NCBI GenBank assembly: GCA_024236415.1 | Contig: JACKKN010000009.1 | Span: 118,762 to 182,761 of the forward strand | Reading direction: 5' to 3' | Source: Hyphomicrobiales bacterium | GTDB taxonomy: Bacteria > Pseudomonadota > Alphaproteobacteria > Rhodospirillales > JACKKN01 | DNA: 64,000 nucleotides | Shown here: piece by piece, positions 1 through 10,860 of the stretch | Position numbering within the stretch: the first letter of the stretch is position 1 | Layout: every line of letters begins with the position of its first letter | Program-made: the position numbers and the translations under genes | The notes under the pieces: model-generated | What the model was told of the DNA's origin: nothing | The model's input: only the letters and a program-made list of their open reading frames with translations | Database searches by the model: none

Positions 1-887
1 GCGGCATCCCCATCATCAAGGCCCTGCGCGAGGGCATGGTGGGCAACGGGTTCGCGCGCGTGTATGGCATCCTGAACGGCACCTGCAACTACATCCTGAC
101 CACCATGCGCGAAACCGGGCGCGAGTTCGCCGACGTCCTGCGCGAGGCCCAGGAGCTGGGGTACGCCGAGGCCGACCCCAGCTTCGACGTGGACGGGGTC
201 GACACCGCCCACAAGCTGGCCATCCTGGCCAGCGTCGCCTTCGGCTGCGAGGTGGACTTCCAGGCCGTGCACGTGGAGGGCATCCGCCAGATCTCGGCCG
301 AGGACATCCAGTTTGCCGACGAACTGGGGTACCGTATCAAGCTGCTGGGCGTGGCCAGCCGCACCGACGGCGGGGTCGAGCAGCGGGTGCACCCCTGCAT
401 GGTCGACAAGAAGGCGCCCATCGCCTCGGTCGAGGGGGTGTTCAACGCCGTGGTGGCCGAGGGCGACTTCGTCGACACCACCATGTACGTGGGCCGCGGC
501 GCCGGCGAGCGGCCGACGGCCTCGGCCGTGGTCGGCGACATCGGCGACATCGCCCGCGGCCTGCGCGTGCCCACCTTCGGGGTCGCCGCCGGTTCCCTGG
601 CCCGGCTGCCGACGCGGCCCATGTCCGAACACACGGGGGCCTACTACGTGCGCCTGACCGTGGTCGACAAGCCGGGCGTGTTCGCCGACATCGCCGGCGC
701 CCTGCGCGACCATCAGGTGTCCATGGAATCGGTGCTGCAGCGGGGCCGCGACCCGGGCGAGCCGGTGTCGGTGGTGATGACCCTGCACGAGACGGTGGAG
801 GCGGACATGACCGCGGCCCTGGCCAAGATCGAGGCCTCGCCGGCGGTGGTCGAGCCGCCGCACATGATCCGCATCGAGGAATTCTGA
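1..887 (+). CDS. hom: Homoserine dehydrogenase, C-terminal part (5' end outside window)
   Basis: Reduces aspartate semialdehyde to homoserine in the threonine/methionine branch of the aspartate pathway. The reading frame is open from base 3, so the NAD(P)-binding Rossmann domain lies upstream of the window. About 294 residues are visible. They include the catalytic-domain motif NGTCNYIL and the segment GYAEADPSFDVDGVD, both typical of the family. A C-terminal ACT domain follows (from about YYVRLTVVDKPGVFADIAGA), which in this family senses threonine or other end products. It ends 22 bases before the glpX-like gene, and hom-glpX-recJ is a usual alphaproteobacterial order, so co-transcription is likely. 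Identification is secure; only the length is unknown. Confidence 0.96.
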   Translation, partial: GIPIIKALREGMVGNGFARVYGILNGTCNYILTTMRETGREFADVLREAQELGYAEADPSFDVDGVDTAHKLAILASVAFGCEVDFQAVHVEGIRQISAEDIQFADELGYRIKLLGVASRTDGGVEQRVHPCMVDKKAPIASVEGVFNAVVAEGDFVDTTMYVGRGAGERPTASAVVGDIGDIARGLRVPTFGVAAGSLARLPTRPMSEHTGAYYVRLTVVDKPGVFADIAGALRDHQVSMESVLQRGRDPGEPVSVVMTLHETVEADMTAALAKIEASPAVVEPPHMIRIEEF

Positions 888-909
888 GGCGAAGGGGTAG
901 GGGGGCAGC

Positions 910-1923
910 ATGGTGGATCACATTTCGGCCACGGCCGAACGCAACCTGGCCCTGGAGGCGGTGCGCGTGACCGAGGCCGCCGCCATGGCGGCCGAGGAGT
1001 ACATGGGCCGGGGCGACGACCTGGCCGCCGACCGCGCCGCCGTGGCGGCCATGCACCAGGCCCTGATGGGCATGAACCTGGTCGGCACCGTGCGCATCGG
1101 CGAGGGCGCCGAGGGCGAGGTGCCGCATCTGTACATTGGCGAGAAGGTGGGCACCGGCAACGGCCCGGTGGTGGACGTGGCGGCCATGCCGCTGGAGGGA
1201 CCGTCGATCATCGCCAAGGGCGAGCCCAACGGCCTGTCGATCATCGCCATGGCCGAGGACGGCGGCTTCCTGGGCCTGACCGCCCTCTATATGGACAAGA
1301 TCGCGGTCGGCGGCGGCCTGCCCAAGGACGTGGTGGACCTGGACGAGGAGCCGGCTGTCAACCTGCGCGAGCTGGCCAAGGCCAAGGGCGTGGAGGTGTC
1401 CGACCTGGTGGTCTGCATCCTCGACCGGCCGCGCCACGGCGAGCTGATCTCCAAGGTGCGCGAGGCCGGCGCCCGCATCATCCTGATCGCCGCCGGCGAC
1501 GTCAGCGGCGTCGTCGCCACCATCTGGCCGCGCAGCGGCATCGACATCTACATGGGCATCGGCGGCGCCCCCCAGGGGGTGATCGCCGCCGCCGCCCTGG
1601 GCAGCGTCGGCGGCCAGATCCAGGGCCGCCTGGTGCTGCGCAACGCCGAGGACCACCGCATGGCCAGCGACATGGGCATCGAGGACCCGCAGCGGAAGTT
1701 CACCTGCGGCGACATGGCCTTCGGCAACCTGACCTTCGCCGCCACGGGCATCACCAACGGCCACATCCTGCCCGGCGTGCGGCGCCTGCGCGGGGTGCCG
1801 GTGACCCAGTCCCTGGTGCTGCGCTCGCGCACCACCACGCTGCGCTTCATCGAGGCCCACCACGACTACCTGCAGCGCACGCCGCCCGTGGGCCGGAGCC
1901 CGCGGTGGCATGAGGGCGAGTAG
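910..1923 (+). CDS. glpX: Class II fructose-1,6-bisphosphatase family protein (GlpX) with altered active-site residues
   Basis: A 337-residue protein of full GlpX length. It keeps the family framework: IGEG (Glu65), IGEKVGTGNG, YMDKI (Tyr128), DRPRH (Arg175), AGDVSG (Asp197) and ATGITNG. GlpX enzymes hydrolyse fructose-1,6-bisphosphate in gluconeogenesis, and some also act on sedoheptulose bisphosphate. Compared with the family pattern as I remember it, the metal/phosphate loop VDxAxDPxEGT here reads VDVAAMPLEGP, so the Asp is Met93 and the Thr is Pro98. The Glu of GGAPEG is Gln222, and the Lys of GRGDK is Asp37. The codons were read directly (gcc atg ccg; ccc cag ggg). Activity may therefore be lost or changed, although the frame is intact. 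recJ overlaps its last 14 bases. Family assignment is firm; the function is uncertain. Confidence 0.9.
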   Translation: MVDHISATAERNLALEAVRVTEAAAMAAEEYMGRGDDLAADRAAVAAMHQALMGMNLVGTVRIGEGAEGEVPHLYIGEKVGTGNGPVVDVAAMPLEGPSIIAKGEPNGLSIIAMAEDGGFLGLTALYMDKIAVGGGLPKDVVDLDEEPAVNLRELAKAKGVEVSDLVVCILDRPRHGELISKVREAGARIILIAAGDVSGVVATIWPRSGIDIYMGIGGAPQGVIAAAALGSVGGQIQGRLVLRNAEDHRMASDMGIEDPQRKFTCGDMAFGNLTFAATGITNGHILPGVRRLRGVPVTQSLVLRSRTTTLRFIEAHHDYLQRTPPVGRSPRWHEGE

Positions 1924-3733
1924 CACCGCCCGCGAGCCCGCCGACGCCGGGGGCGCGTTCCTGGACGTGGAACGCTCCCTGGGCGGCCGGCGCTGGACCC
2001 TGCGCCCGGCCGACGACCGCACCGCCCTGGCCATGGCCCAGCGCCTGGGCCTGCCCGAGGTGGTGGGCCGGGTGCTGTGCGCCCGCGGCGTCGGCCTGGA
2101 GCAGGCCGACTCGTTCCTGGATCCGACCCTGCGCGACCTGCTGCCCGATCCCAGCGCCTTCCGCGACATGGACCTGGCCGCCGAGCGCCTGGCTGGCGCC
2201 ATCATGCAGGGCGAGCAGGTCTGCGTGTTCGGCGACTACGACGTGGACGGCGCCACCTCGTCGGCCCTGGTGCGCCGCTTCGTCGAGGCCGCCGGCGGGC
2301 GCTGCCGCATCTACATCCCCGACCGCCTGAGCGAGGGTTACGGGCCCAACGCCCCGGCCCTGGCGCGCCTGGCCGCCGAGGGCGCCTCGGTGGTGGTGAC
2401 CGTGGACTGCGGCACCGCCGCCCACGACCCCCTGGCGGCGGCCCGCGACGCCGGCCTGGACGTGATCGTGGTCGACCACCACGAGGCGGAGTCGCGCCTG
2501 CCTCCGGCCCTGGCCGTGGTCAACCCGAACCGCCTGGACGAGAATCTGCCCTACGGCAACCTGGCGGCGGTGGGGGTCGCCTTCCTGCTGGCGGTGGCAG
2601 TCAATCGCCACCTGCGCCGGGTCGGCTGGTACGCCAGCCGGCGCGAGCCCGACCTGCTGCAATGGCTGGACCTGGTGGCCCTGGGCACGGTCTGCGACGT
2701 GGTGCCCCTGCACGGGGTCAACCGGGCCCTGGTGGCGCAGGGGCTGCGGGTCATGGCGCTGCGGCGCAACCCGGGGCTGCGCGCCCTGGCCGACGTGGCG
2801 CGCCTGACCGAGCCGCCGGGCACCTACCACGCCGGGTTCGTGCTGGGGCCGCGCATCAATGCCGGCGGGCGGGTCGGCGCCGCCGACCTGGGCGCCCGCC
2901 TGCTGACCACCGAGGACCCGGACGAAGCCGCCGACCTGGCGGCGCGGCTGGACCGCCTGAACGCCGAGCGCCAGGAGATCGAGGCCCGCGTCCTGCACGC
3001 CGCCACCGCGGCGGCCGAGGCGCAACTGGCGAACCGCCCCGACCTGCCCCTGGTCCTGGTCGCCAACGCCGGCTGGCACCCGGGGGTGATCGGCATCGTC
3101 GCCAGCCGCCTGAAGGACCTGTTCGACCGGCCGGCCTGCGTTGTCGGCCTGGACCCGGAAACGGGGCAGGGGACCGGGTCGGGCCGGTCGGTGCCGGGGG
3201 TCGACCTGGGGGCCGCGATCATCGCCGCGCGCCAGGCCGGGCACCTGGTCAAGGGCGGCGGGCACGCCATGGCCGCCGGGTTCACGGTCGAGGCGGCGCG
3301 CCTGGACGCCCTGCGCGGCCACCTGGTCGACCGCCTGTCGGCGGCCGTGGCGGCGCGGCCGGAGGTGCCGGGGCTGAGCCTGGACGGAGCGCTCAAGGTG
3401 GGCGGCGCCAACCGCGAGCTGTTCGACCTGCTGGCCCGGGTCGGCCCCTACGGCCAGGGCAACCCCGAGCCGCGCTTCGTCCTGCCCGCGGTGCGGGTCG
3501 AGGGCGCCGACCTGGTGGGCCGCGACCGCAGCCACCTGCGCTGCCGCCTGCGCGGCGACGACGGGCGCGCCATCGCCGCCATGGCCTTCCGCGCCGGCGG
3601 CAGCGACCTGGGGGCGGCCCTGCTGCGCACATCCGGGGCGCCGTACCACGTGGCGGGCAAGGTGCGCCTGAACACCTGGCAGGGGCGCACGTCGCTGCAA
3701 TTCCTCATCGACGATGCCGCGCCTGTGTGGTGA
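1910..3733 (+). CDS. recJ: Single-stranded-DNA-specific exonuclease RecJ
   Basis: A 5'-3' single-strand DNA exonuclease used in recombinational repair, mismatch repair and rescue of stalled forks. The 607-residue protein has the DHH-family motifs in order: GDYDVDGATSSAL (about residue 110), TVDCGTAA, VVDHHE (the DHH signature) and LGTVCDVVPL. It ends with a DHHA1 domain carrying GGGHAMAAGF and an OB-fold region (EPRFVLPAVRVEGADLVG). Length is normal. The ATG at 1910 overlaps the glpX-like stop region by 14 bases, which implies translational coupling. A GC hairpin 50 bases after the stop probably ends the operon. Confidence 0.96.
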   Translation: MRASSTAREPADAGGAFLDVERSLGGRRWTLRPADDRTALAMAQRLGLPEVVGRVLCARGVGLEQADSFLDPTLRDLLPDPSAFRDMDLAAERLAGAIMQGEQVCVFGDYDVDGATSSALVRRFVEAAGGRCRIYIPDRLSEGYGPNAPALARLAAEGASVVVTVDCGTAAHDPLAAARDAGLDVIVVDHHEAESRLPPALAVVNPNRLDENLPYGNLAAVGVAFLLAVAVNRHLRRVGWYASRREPDLLQWLDLVALGTVCDVVPLHGVNRALVAQGLRVMALRRNPGLRALADVARLTEPPGTYHAGFVLGPRINAGGRVGAADLGARLLTTEDPDEAADLAARLDRLNAERQEIEARVLHAATAAAEAQLANRPDLPLVLVANAGWHPGVIGIVASRLKDLFDRPACVVGLDPETGQGTGSGRSVPGVDLGAAIIAARQAGHLVKGGGHAMAAGFTVEAARLDALRGHLVDRLSAAVAARPEVPGLSLDGALKVGGANRELFDLLARVGPYGQGNPEPRFVLPAVRVEGADLVGRDRSHLRCRLRGDDGRAIAAMAFRAGGSDLGAALLRTSGAPYHVAGKVRLNTWQGRTSLQFLIDDAAPVW

Positions 3734-3782
3734 ATTTTCCACGAATTCAATGAATAATCACGATTTGTTGAGATGGCAGATC

Positions 3783-3821
3783 GGGCCCGCGCGGGGGCCG
3801 GCCGGCGCCGCCCGCGGGCCC
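3783..3821 (+). terminator. GC hairpin after recJ
   Basis: A perfect 9-bp inverted repeat (GGGCCCGCG at 3783-3791 with its complement at 3813-3821) follows the recJ stop and precedes the tRNA-Leu promoter. No T tract follows, so it may act with Rho or only as a barrier. Confidence 0.45.
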
Positions 3822-3833
3822 CGGGCGTGGCGA

Positions 3834-3861
3834 TTGACAGGGGGCGCCAAATGTATAGAGT
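3834..3861 (+). promoter_or_regulatory. Probable housekeeping promoter of tRNA-Leu
   Basis: A perfect TTGACA (3834-3839) is followed after 16 bases by TAGAGT (3856-3861); an overlapping TATAGA lies at 3854 with shorter spacing. The tRNA begins about 74 bases further on. Confidence 0.5.
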
Positions 3862-3934
3862 TGCGGCCCCGTCCCGTACTCGGGATCGACTCCCGGGACA
3901 TCGGGTCTTCGGGACAAGGCCCCTGGGGCTGCGG

Positions 3935-4019
3935 GCGGGCGTGGTGGAATTGGTAGACACGCAGGTTTTAGGTACCTGTGACGCAAGTCGTGGGGGTTCA
4001 AGTCCCTCCGCCCGCACCA
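3935..4019 (+). tRNA. tRNA-Leu(TAG)
   Basis: An 85-base class II tRNA with encoded CCA. The acceptor arm GCGGGCG pairs with CGCCCGC. The anticodon stem CAGGT/ACCTG encloses loop TTTAGGT with anticodon TAG at 3969-3971, read as leucine (CUA family). A variable arm and the T-arm GGTTCAAGTCC are present. It is a stand-alone gene between recJ and tig with its own promoter upstream and a hairpin directly downstream. Confidence 0.97.
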
Positions 4020-4020
4020 A

Positions 4021-4045
4021 GCACGCCGCAAGGTTGCCGGCGTGC
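4021..4045 (+). terminator. Hairpin after tRNA-Leu
   Basis: A perfect 8-bp stem GCACGCCG/CGGCGTGC with a 9-base loop begins two bases after the tRNA CCA end. It has no T tract. It may be a terminator or a 3' processing signal. Confidence 0.5.
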
Positions 4046-4157
4046 GGCGTCCGGTCCGCCATGGCCCGCGCGGCGCCGGTCTCTTGCCGGTCCGTCCACG
4101 AGGATTCGTCCCTGAAAACAGCGTGTTAAGGCAACATCAGTCCGATTGGTTATGTCC

Positions 4158-5609
4158 ATGCAGGTTACCGAAACCAAGTCCGAAAATCTCAACCGCGGAT
4201 TCGAGATCGCGATTCCGGCGGATCAAATCGAAGAACGGGTCATGACCCGGTTGAAGGAGCTGGCCAAGCGGGTGCGCCTGCCCGGCTTCCGCCCCGGCAA
4301 GGCGCCGGTGTCGCTGCTGCGCAAGACCTATGGCCCCAACGTCATGGGCGAGGTCCTGGAGCAGATGGTCAACGAGACCTCGCGCTCGATCATGGAGGAG
4401 CGCGGCCTGCGGCCGGCCATGCAGCCCAAGATCGAGGTCACCAAGTTCGAGGACGGTTCGGACCTGGAATACAAGATGGACATCGAGGTCCTGCCCGAGA
4501 TCGAGGTCGGCGACCTGTCCCAGCTGAAGCTGGAGCGCCTGGTGGCCGAGCCCGAGGACAAGGTGGTCGACGACACCCTCGAGCGCATTTCCCAGGCCTA
4601 CAAGACGGCCGAGCCCCTCAAGGCCAAGCGCGCCGCCAAGGCCGGCGACATCGTGGTCATCGATTTCGTCGGCAAGGTGGGCGGCGAGGAGTTCGCCGGC
4701 GGCAAGGCCGAGGACTATTCGCTGGAACTGGGATCGAACAGCTTCATCCCCGGCTTCGAGGACCAGCTGGTGGGGGCCAAGCCCGACACCGACGTGGAGG
4801 TCAAGGTGACCTTCCCCGAGGAGTACGGCGCCGCCGACCTGGCCGGCAAGGACGCCGTGTTCGAGGTCAAGGTCAAGGAGATCCAGCAGCCGGTGCCGGC
4901 GGCCATCGACGACGACCTGGCCAAGAAGGTGGGCATGGACGACCTGGCGGCGCTGCGCAAGCAGATCCGCGACGACCACGCCGAGCAGTACAAGTCACTG
5001 TCGCGCCAGCGCCTGAAGCGCAGCCTGCTGGACGCCCTGGCGGACCGCCACGATTTCCCGGTGCCCCAGGGCTTGACCGACCGCGAGTTCCAGTCCATCT
5101 GGGACCAGTACGAGCAGCACCTGAAGCAGGGCGGCGAGGAGGACCCCGAGGACGCCGCCAAGAGCGAGGACGAGAAGAAGGAGGAGTTCCGGTCGATCGC
5201 CGAGCGCCGGGTGCGCCTGGGCCTGCTGCTGGCCGAAGTGGGCCGGGCCAACAACCTGCAGGTCAGCCAGGAGGACATCAACCGGGCCATGATGGCCGAG
5301 GCGCAGAAGTACCCGGGCCAGGAGCAGGCGGTGCTGGAATACTTCCGCAGCCACCCCGAGGCCATGGAGACGGTGTCGGCACCCCTGTTCGAGGAGAAGG
5401 TGGTGGACTTCATCGTCGAGATGGCCGCGGTCACCGACAAGTCTGTCTCGGTCGAGGAACTGATGCGCGACCCGGACGAAGAAGAGGACGCGGCGGCGGA
5501 CAAGCCCAAGGCCAAGGCCAAGAAGCCCGCGGCCAAGAAGCCGGCGGCCAAGAAGTCCGCCAAGAAGGCCGACGAGGCGGCAGGTGACGCGGCCGAGGAC
5601 AAGGGCTAG
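4158..5609 (+). CDS. tig: Trigger factor, ribosome-bound chaperone and prolyl isomerase
   Basis: Binds the ribosome exit tunnel and shields nascent chains. The 483-residue protein has the ribosome-docking signature GFRPGKAP in its N-terminal domain, an FKBP-type isomerase domain (about 160-250, with DIVVIDFVGKVGGEEF and IPGFEDQLVG), and a helical C-terminal substrate cradle. It ends in a Lys/Ala-rich tail of about 40 residues (repeats of KPAAK type). The ATG at 4158 gives the usual MQVTET start; an ATG at 4152 and a TTG at 4146 are in frame and possible, and no clear ribosome site decides. It is followed by clpP, clpX and lon, forming a protein quality-control block. Confidence 0.95.
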   Translation: MQVTETKSENLNRGFEIAIPADQIEERVMTRLKELAKRVRLPGFRPGKAPVSLLRKTYGPNVMGEVLEQMVNETSRSIMEERGLRPAMQPKIEVTKFEDGSDLEYKMDIEVLPEIEVGDLSQLKLERLVAEPEDKVVDDTLERISQAYKTAEPLKAKRAAKAGDIVVIDFVGKVGGEEFAGGKAEDYSLELGSNSFIPGFEDQLVGAKPDTDVEVKVTFPEEYGAADLAGKDAVFEVKVKEIQQPVPAAIDDDLAKKVGMDDLAALRKQIRDDHAEQYKSLSRQRLKRSLLDALADRHDFPVPQGLTDREFQSIWDQYEQHLKQGGEEDPEDAAKSEDEKKEEFRSIAERRVRLGLLLAEVGRANNLQVSQEDINRAMMAEAQKYPGQEQAVLEYFRSHPEAMETVSAPLFEEKVVDFIVEMAAVTDKSVSVEELMRDPDEEEDAAADKPKAKAKKPAAKKPAAKKSAKKADEAAGDAAEDKG

Positions 5610-5662
5610 GGTTGACGCCGGGGCGACGCCGCCACTGAACGAGAAACCGAGGTGAGACGGGT

Positions 5663-6307
5663 ATGAGCGACAGTCTTGAGACCAGAATGAATGCGTTGGT
5701 GCCGATGGTGGTGGAAACCACCAACCGGGGCGAACGGGCCTACGACATCTATTCGCGCCTGCTGAAGGAGCGAATCATCTTCCTCACCGGCGGCGTCGAC
5801 GACCATGTGGCCAGCCTGATCTGCGCCCAGCTGCTGTTCCTGGAGTCGGAGAACCCGACCAAGGACATCGCCTTCTACATCAACTCGCCGGGCGGCATCG
5901 TCACCTCGGGCCTGGCCATCTACGACACCATGCAGTACATCCGCCCCGACGTGTCGACCCTGTGCATCGGCCAGGCGGCGTCCATGGGCTCGCTGCTGCT
6001 GGCCGCCGGGGCCAAGGGCAAGCGCTTCGCCCTGCCCAACGCGCGGGTGATGATCCACCAGCCGTCCGGCGGCGTGCAGGGCCAGGCCACGGACATCGAG
6101 ATCCAGGCCCGCGAGATCCTGGACCTGCGCGCGCGCCTGAACCAGATCTACGTCAAGCACACGGGCCAGGCCCTGGACGTGGTCGAGACGGCGGTCGAGC
6201 GCGACCGCTTCATGAAGCCCGAAGAGGCGAAGGACTTCGGCATCATCGACGAGGTCGTCACCTCGCGCCCGCGCGCGGGCGCCGACAAGGACGAGTCCGA
6301 GGGCTGA
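5663..6307 (+). CDS. clpP: ATP-dependent Clp protease proteolytic subunit ClpP
   Basis: A serine peptidase that forms the tetradecameric degradation chamber served by ClpX (and ClpA where present). The 214 residues carry the nucleophile motif GQAASMGSLLLAAG, the His motif ARVMIHQPSGG, and the third-triad Asp region. YINSPGGIVTSGLAIYDTM is also characteristic. A purine-rich ribosome site (GAGGTGAGACGGG) precedes the ATG. It lies between tig and clpX as in many proteobacteria. A hairpin with TTTT follows the gene, so clpX may also have its own transcript. Confidence 0.98.
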   Translation: MSDSLETRMNALVPMVVETTNRGERAYDIYSRLLKERIIFLTGGVDDHVASLICAQLLFLESENPTKDIAFYINSPGGIVTSGLAIYDTMQYIRPDVSTLCIGQAASMGSLLLAAGAKGKRFALPNARVMIHQPSGGVQGQATDIEIQAREILDLRARLNQIYVKHTGQALDVVETAVERDRFMKPEEAKDFGIIDEVVTSRPRAGADKDESEG

Positions 6308-6335
6308 TCCGGACCCTGAACGGCGACCTCTGCGG

Positions 6336-6368
6336 GGTGCCGGCGGGCCCCCGCGCGGCGCCGGTTTT
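6336..6368 (+). terminator. Probable intrinsic terminator after clpP
   Basis: A GC stem (GGTGCCG at 6336-6342 with CGGCGCC at 6356-6362, plus an inner GCGGG/CCCGC helix) is followed by GG and TTTT. It lies 29 bases past the clpP stop. Confidence 0.5.
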
Positions 6369-6407
6369 CGCGGTTTCCGCGGCTCCCGCGCCCGGCGCGA
6401 TTGGGGA

Positions 6408-6437
6408 TTGTGCCCGGTGCGCGCTAGCGGCTAACAT
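6408..6437 (+). promoter_or_regulatory. Possible clpX promoter
   Basis: TTGTGC (6408-6413), an 18-base spacer and TAACAT (6432-6437) lie in a locally AT-richer stretch 35 bases before the clpX ATG. The matches to the housekeeping consensus are modest. Confidence 0.35.
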
Positions 6438-6471
6438 AATCACGGAATTCGGATAGTCGAACGGAGCGTTC

Positions 6472-7737
6472 ATGACCAAGTCCAGCAGCGGCGATTCCAA
6501 GAACACGCTGTACTGTTCCTTCTGCGGGAAGAGTCAGCACGAAGTCCGCAAGCTCATCGCGGGACCGACGGTGTTCATCTGCGACGAGTGCGTGGAACTG
6601 TGCATGGACATCATCCGCGAGGAACACAAGACCAGCCTGGTCAAGTCCGGCGACGGCGTGCCGACGCCCAAGGACATCTGCACCGTCCTCGACGACTACG
6701 TGATCGGCCAGGTGCACGCCAAGCGCGTGCTGTCGGTGGCCGTCCATAACCACTACAAGCGCCTGGGCCACGCCGCCAAGAGCAACGACGTGGAGCTGGC
6801 CAAGTCCAACATCCTGCTGATCGGGCCCACCGGCTGCGGCAAGACCCTGCTGGCCCAGACCCTGGCGCGCATCCTGGACGTGCCGTTCACCATGGCCGAC
6901 GCCACCACCCTGACCGAGGCCGGCTACGTCGGCGAGGACGTGGAGAACATCATCCTCAAGCTGCTGCAGGCCGCCGACTACAACGTCGAGCGGGCCCAGC
7001 GCGGCATCGTCTACATCGACGAGGTGGACAAGATCAGCCGCAAGTCCGACAACCCGTCCATCACCCGCGACGTGTCGGGCGAGGGCGTGCAGCAGGCCCT
7101 GCTGAAGATCATGGAGGGCACCGTCGCCTCGGTGCCGCCCCAGGGCGGCCGCAAGCACCCGCAGCAGGAGTTCCTGCAGGTCGACACCACCAACATCCTG
7201 TTCATCTGCGGCGGCGCCTTCGCCGGGCTGGACAAGATCATCTCGTCGCGCGGCCGCGGCACCATGATCGGCTTCGGCGCCGACGTGCGCGCCTCGGACG
7301 AGCGCCAGACCGGCGAGATCCTGCGCGAGGTGGAACCCGAGGACCTGCTGAAGTTCGGCCTGATCCCCGAGTTCGTCGGCCGCCTGCCGGTGCTGGCGAC
7401 CCTGGACGACCTGGACAAGGAAGCCCTGATCGAGATCCTGACCCGGCCCAAGAACGCCCTGGTCAAGCAGTACCAGCGCCTGTTCGAGATGGAGGACGTG
7501 AAGCTGACGTTCGCCGAAAGCGCCCTGGCCTCGGTCGCCGTCAAGGCGGTCGAGCGCAAGACCGGCGCCCGCGGCCTGCGTTCGATCATGGAGGCCATCC
7601 TGCTGAACACCATGTTCGAGCTGCCGGGCCTGGAAGGGGTCGAGGAGGTCGTGGTCAACGCCGAGGTCGTCGACGACCAGGCGACCCCGCTGTACATCTA
7701 CGCCGACCGCCACGAAGAAGTGGAGTCCAGCGCCTGA
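6472..7737 (+). CDS. clpX: ATP-dependent Clp protease ATP-binding subunit ClpX
   Basis: A hexameric AAA+ unfoldase that recognises tagged substrates and feeds them to ClpP. The 421 residues begin with the treble-clef zinc-binding domain (CSFCGK ... CDECVELC). Then come Walker A GPTGCGKTLLAQ, GYVGEDVENI, Walker B IVYIDEVDKI, sensor region RDVSGEGVQQALLK and GLIPEFVGRLPV. The length is the family norm. The ATG at 6472 follows an ACGGAGCG ribosome site. It stands between clpP and lon. Confidence 0.98.
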   Translation: MTKSSSGDSKNTLYCSFCGKSQHEVRKLIAGPTVFICDECVELCMDIIREEHKTSLVKSGDGVPTPKDICTVLDDYVIGQVHAKRVLSVAVHNHYKRLGHAAKSNDVELAKSNILLIGPTGCGKTLLAQTLARILDVPFTMADATTLTEAGYVGEDVENIILKLLQAADYNVERAQRGIVYIDEVDKISRKSDNPSITRDVSGEGVQQALLKIMEGTVASVPPQGGRKHPQQEFLQVDTTNILFICGGAFAGLDKIISSRGRGTMIGFGADVRASDERQTGEILREVEPEDLLKFGLIPEFVGRLPVLATLDDLDKEALIEILTRPKNALVKQYQRLFEMEDVKLTFAESALASVAVKAVERKTGARGLRSIMEAILLNTMFELPGLEGVEEVVVNAEVVDDQATPLYIYADRHEEVESSA

Positions 7738-7784
7738 CCCCCACGGCGCCCGGTCCTTCCCATCGCGGCGGCACGGCCGCGAGA

Positions 7785-7812
7785 CTTGAACGCACGCTCT
7801 CACAAGCCCACT
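7785..7812 (+). promoter_or_regulatory. Possible heat-shock (RpoH-type) promoter before lon
   Basis: CTTGAAC (7785-7791) and CCCACTT (7807-7813) with a 16-base gap resemble the CTTGAA/CCCCAT pattern of sigma-32 promoters. They sit about 75 bases upstream of lon, a classic heat-shock gene. The downstream element is imperfect. Confidence 0.35.
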
Positions 7813-7882
7813 TAAGCGGTGTCGTTGACACGCGCCCGCTGCCGCCTTGGCGCCGGGTGCTCAGACAAAACGAAGAGGCATA

Positions 7883-10288
<2,406 letters not shown>

Positions 10289-10346
10289 CCCGGCTCAACC
10301 ACCCTTCCGTTGGTGGTGCGGCGTCCACTTCTCCGAAGCGTAAGTT

Positions 10347-10381
10347 CGCGGCCCCGCCCCCTCCTGGGGGGCGGGGCCGCG
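10347..10381 (+). terminator. Strong GC hairpin after lon
   Basis: A perfect 15-bp inverted repeat (10347-10361 with 10367-10381) has a 5-base loop. It lies 58 bases after the lon stop and just upstream of the hupB promoter. There is no T tract, but the position fits a terminator. Confidence 0.65.
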
Positions 10382-10460
10382 GTCCGTTCGATCGGCCGCA
10401 AACCCGCGCTGCGCAAGGGGTTGAGGGGCCAAAAAGGTGGCCAAATCCGGCCTTCCGCGA

Positions 10461-10490
10461 TTGACGCGGTGGTTTCCGAAGGCGTAAACT
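10461..10490 (+). promoter_or_regulatory. Probable hupB promoter
   Basis: TTGACG (10461-10466), an 18-base spacer and TAAACT (10485-10490) precede hupB by 76 bases. Each box has good matches to the housekeeping consensus. The leader is AT-rich and includes a GAGAGGGGG ribosome site at 10552-10560. Confidence 0.55.
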
Positions 10491-10566
10491 CTGCGCCACC
10501 TTCACGTCGATTTCGTCATTCGGACAAATTGTATCCATAACATCAAACCACGAGAGGGGGCTCAAG

Positions 10567-10839
10567 TTGAATAAGAATGATCTTATCGCTTCCGTTGCCG
10601 ACAGCGCCGGCCTGTCCAAATCAGACGCCGCCGAGGCCGTCGACGCCGTTTTTTCGGCGATCACGAGCTCGTTGAAGGCGGGCCAGGAGGTTCGTCTGGT
10701 CGGCTTTGGCACGTTCAGCGTCGCCAGCCGCGCCGCGACCACCGGCCGCAATCCGCGGACCGGCGAGACCATCAAGATTCCGGCTTCGAAGCAGCCGAAA
10801 TTCAAGGCCGGCAAGGGCCTCAAGGACGCCGTCAACTAA
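10567..10839 (+). CDS. hupB: DNA-binding protein HU
   Basis: A small histone-like protein that bends and compacts DNA. The 90 residues are the normal HU length. The dimerisation helices MNKNDLIASVADSAGLSKSD lead into the beta-arm, with the signature GFGTFSVASRAATTGRNPRTG. The start codon is TTG at 10567, supported by a strong GAGAGGGGG ribosome site and the family-typical MNKNDLI N-terminus. The gene sits alone between its own promoter and an intrinsic terminator, so it is probably monocistronic. It follows lon, as in many proteobacteria. Confidence 0.97.
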   Translation: MNKNDLIASVADSAGLSKSDAAEAVDAVFSAITSSLKAGQEVRLVGFGTFSVASRAATTGRNPRTGETIKIPASKQPKFKAGKGLKDAVN

Positions 10840-10860
10840 CACGGCGGACGCCTGCCATCG

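Noticed and set aside
442..2205. 587-codon minus-strand frame over hom, glpX and recJ
   Set aside because: Shadow frame of high-GC genes; low-complexity Arg/Ala/Pro/His content and conflict with three well-supported genes.
3747..4031. Minus-strand frame of 94 codons containing RRDLNPHDLRHRYLK
   Set aside because: It is the antisense of tRNA-Leu. This type of translated tRNA complement is a frequent false protein in databases.
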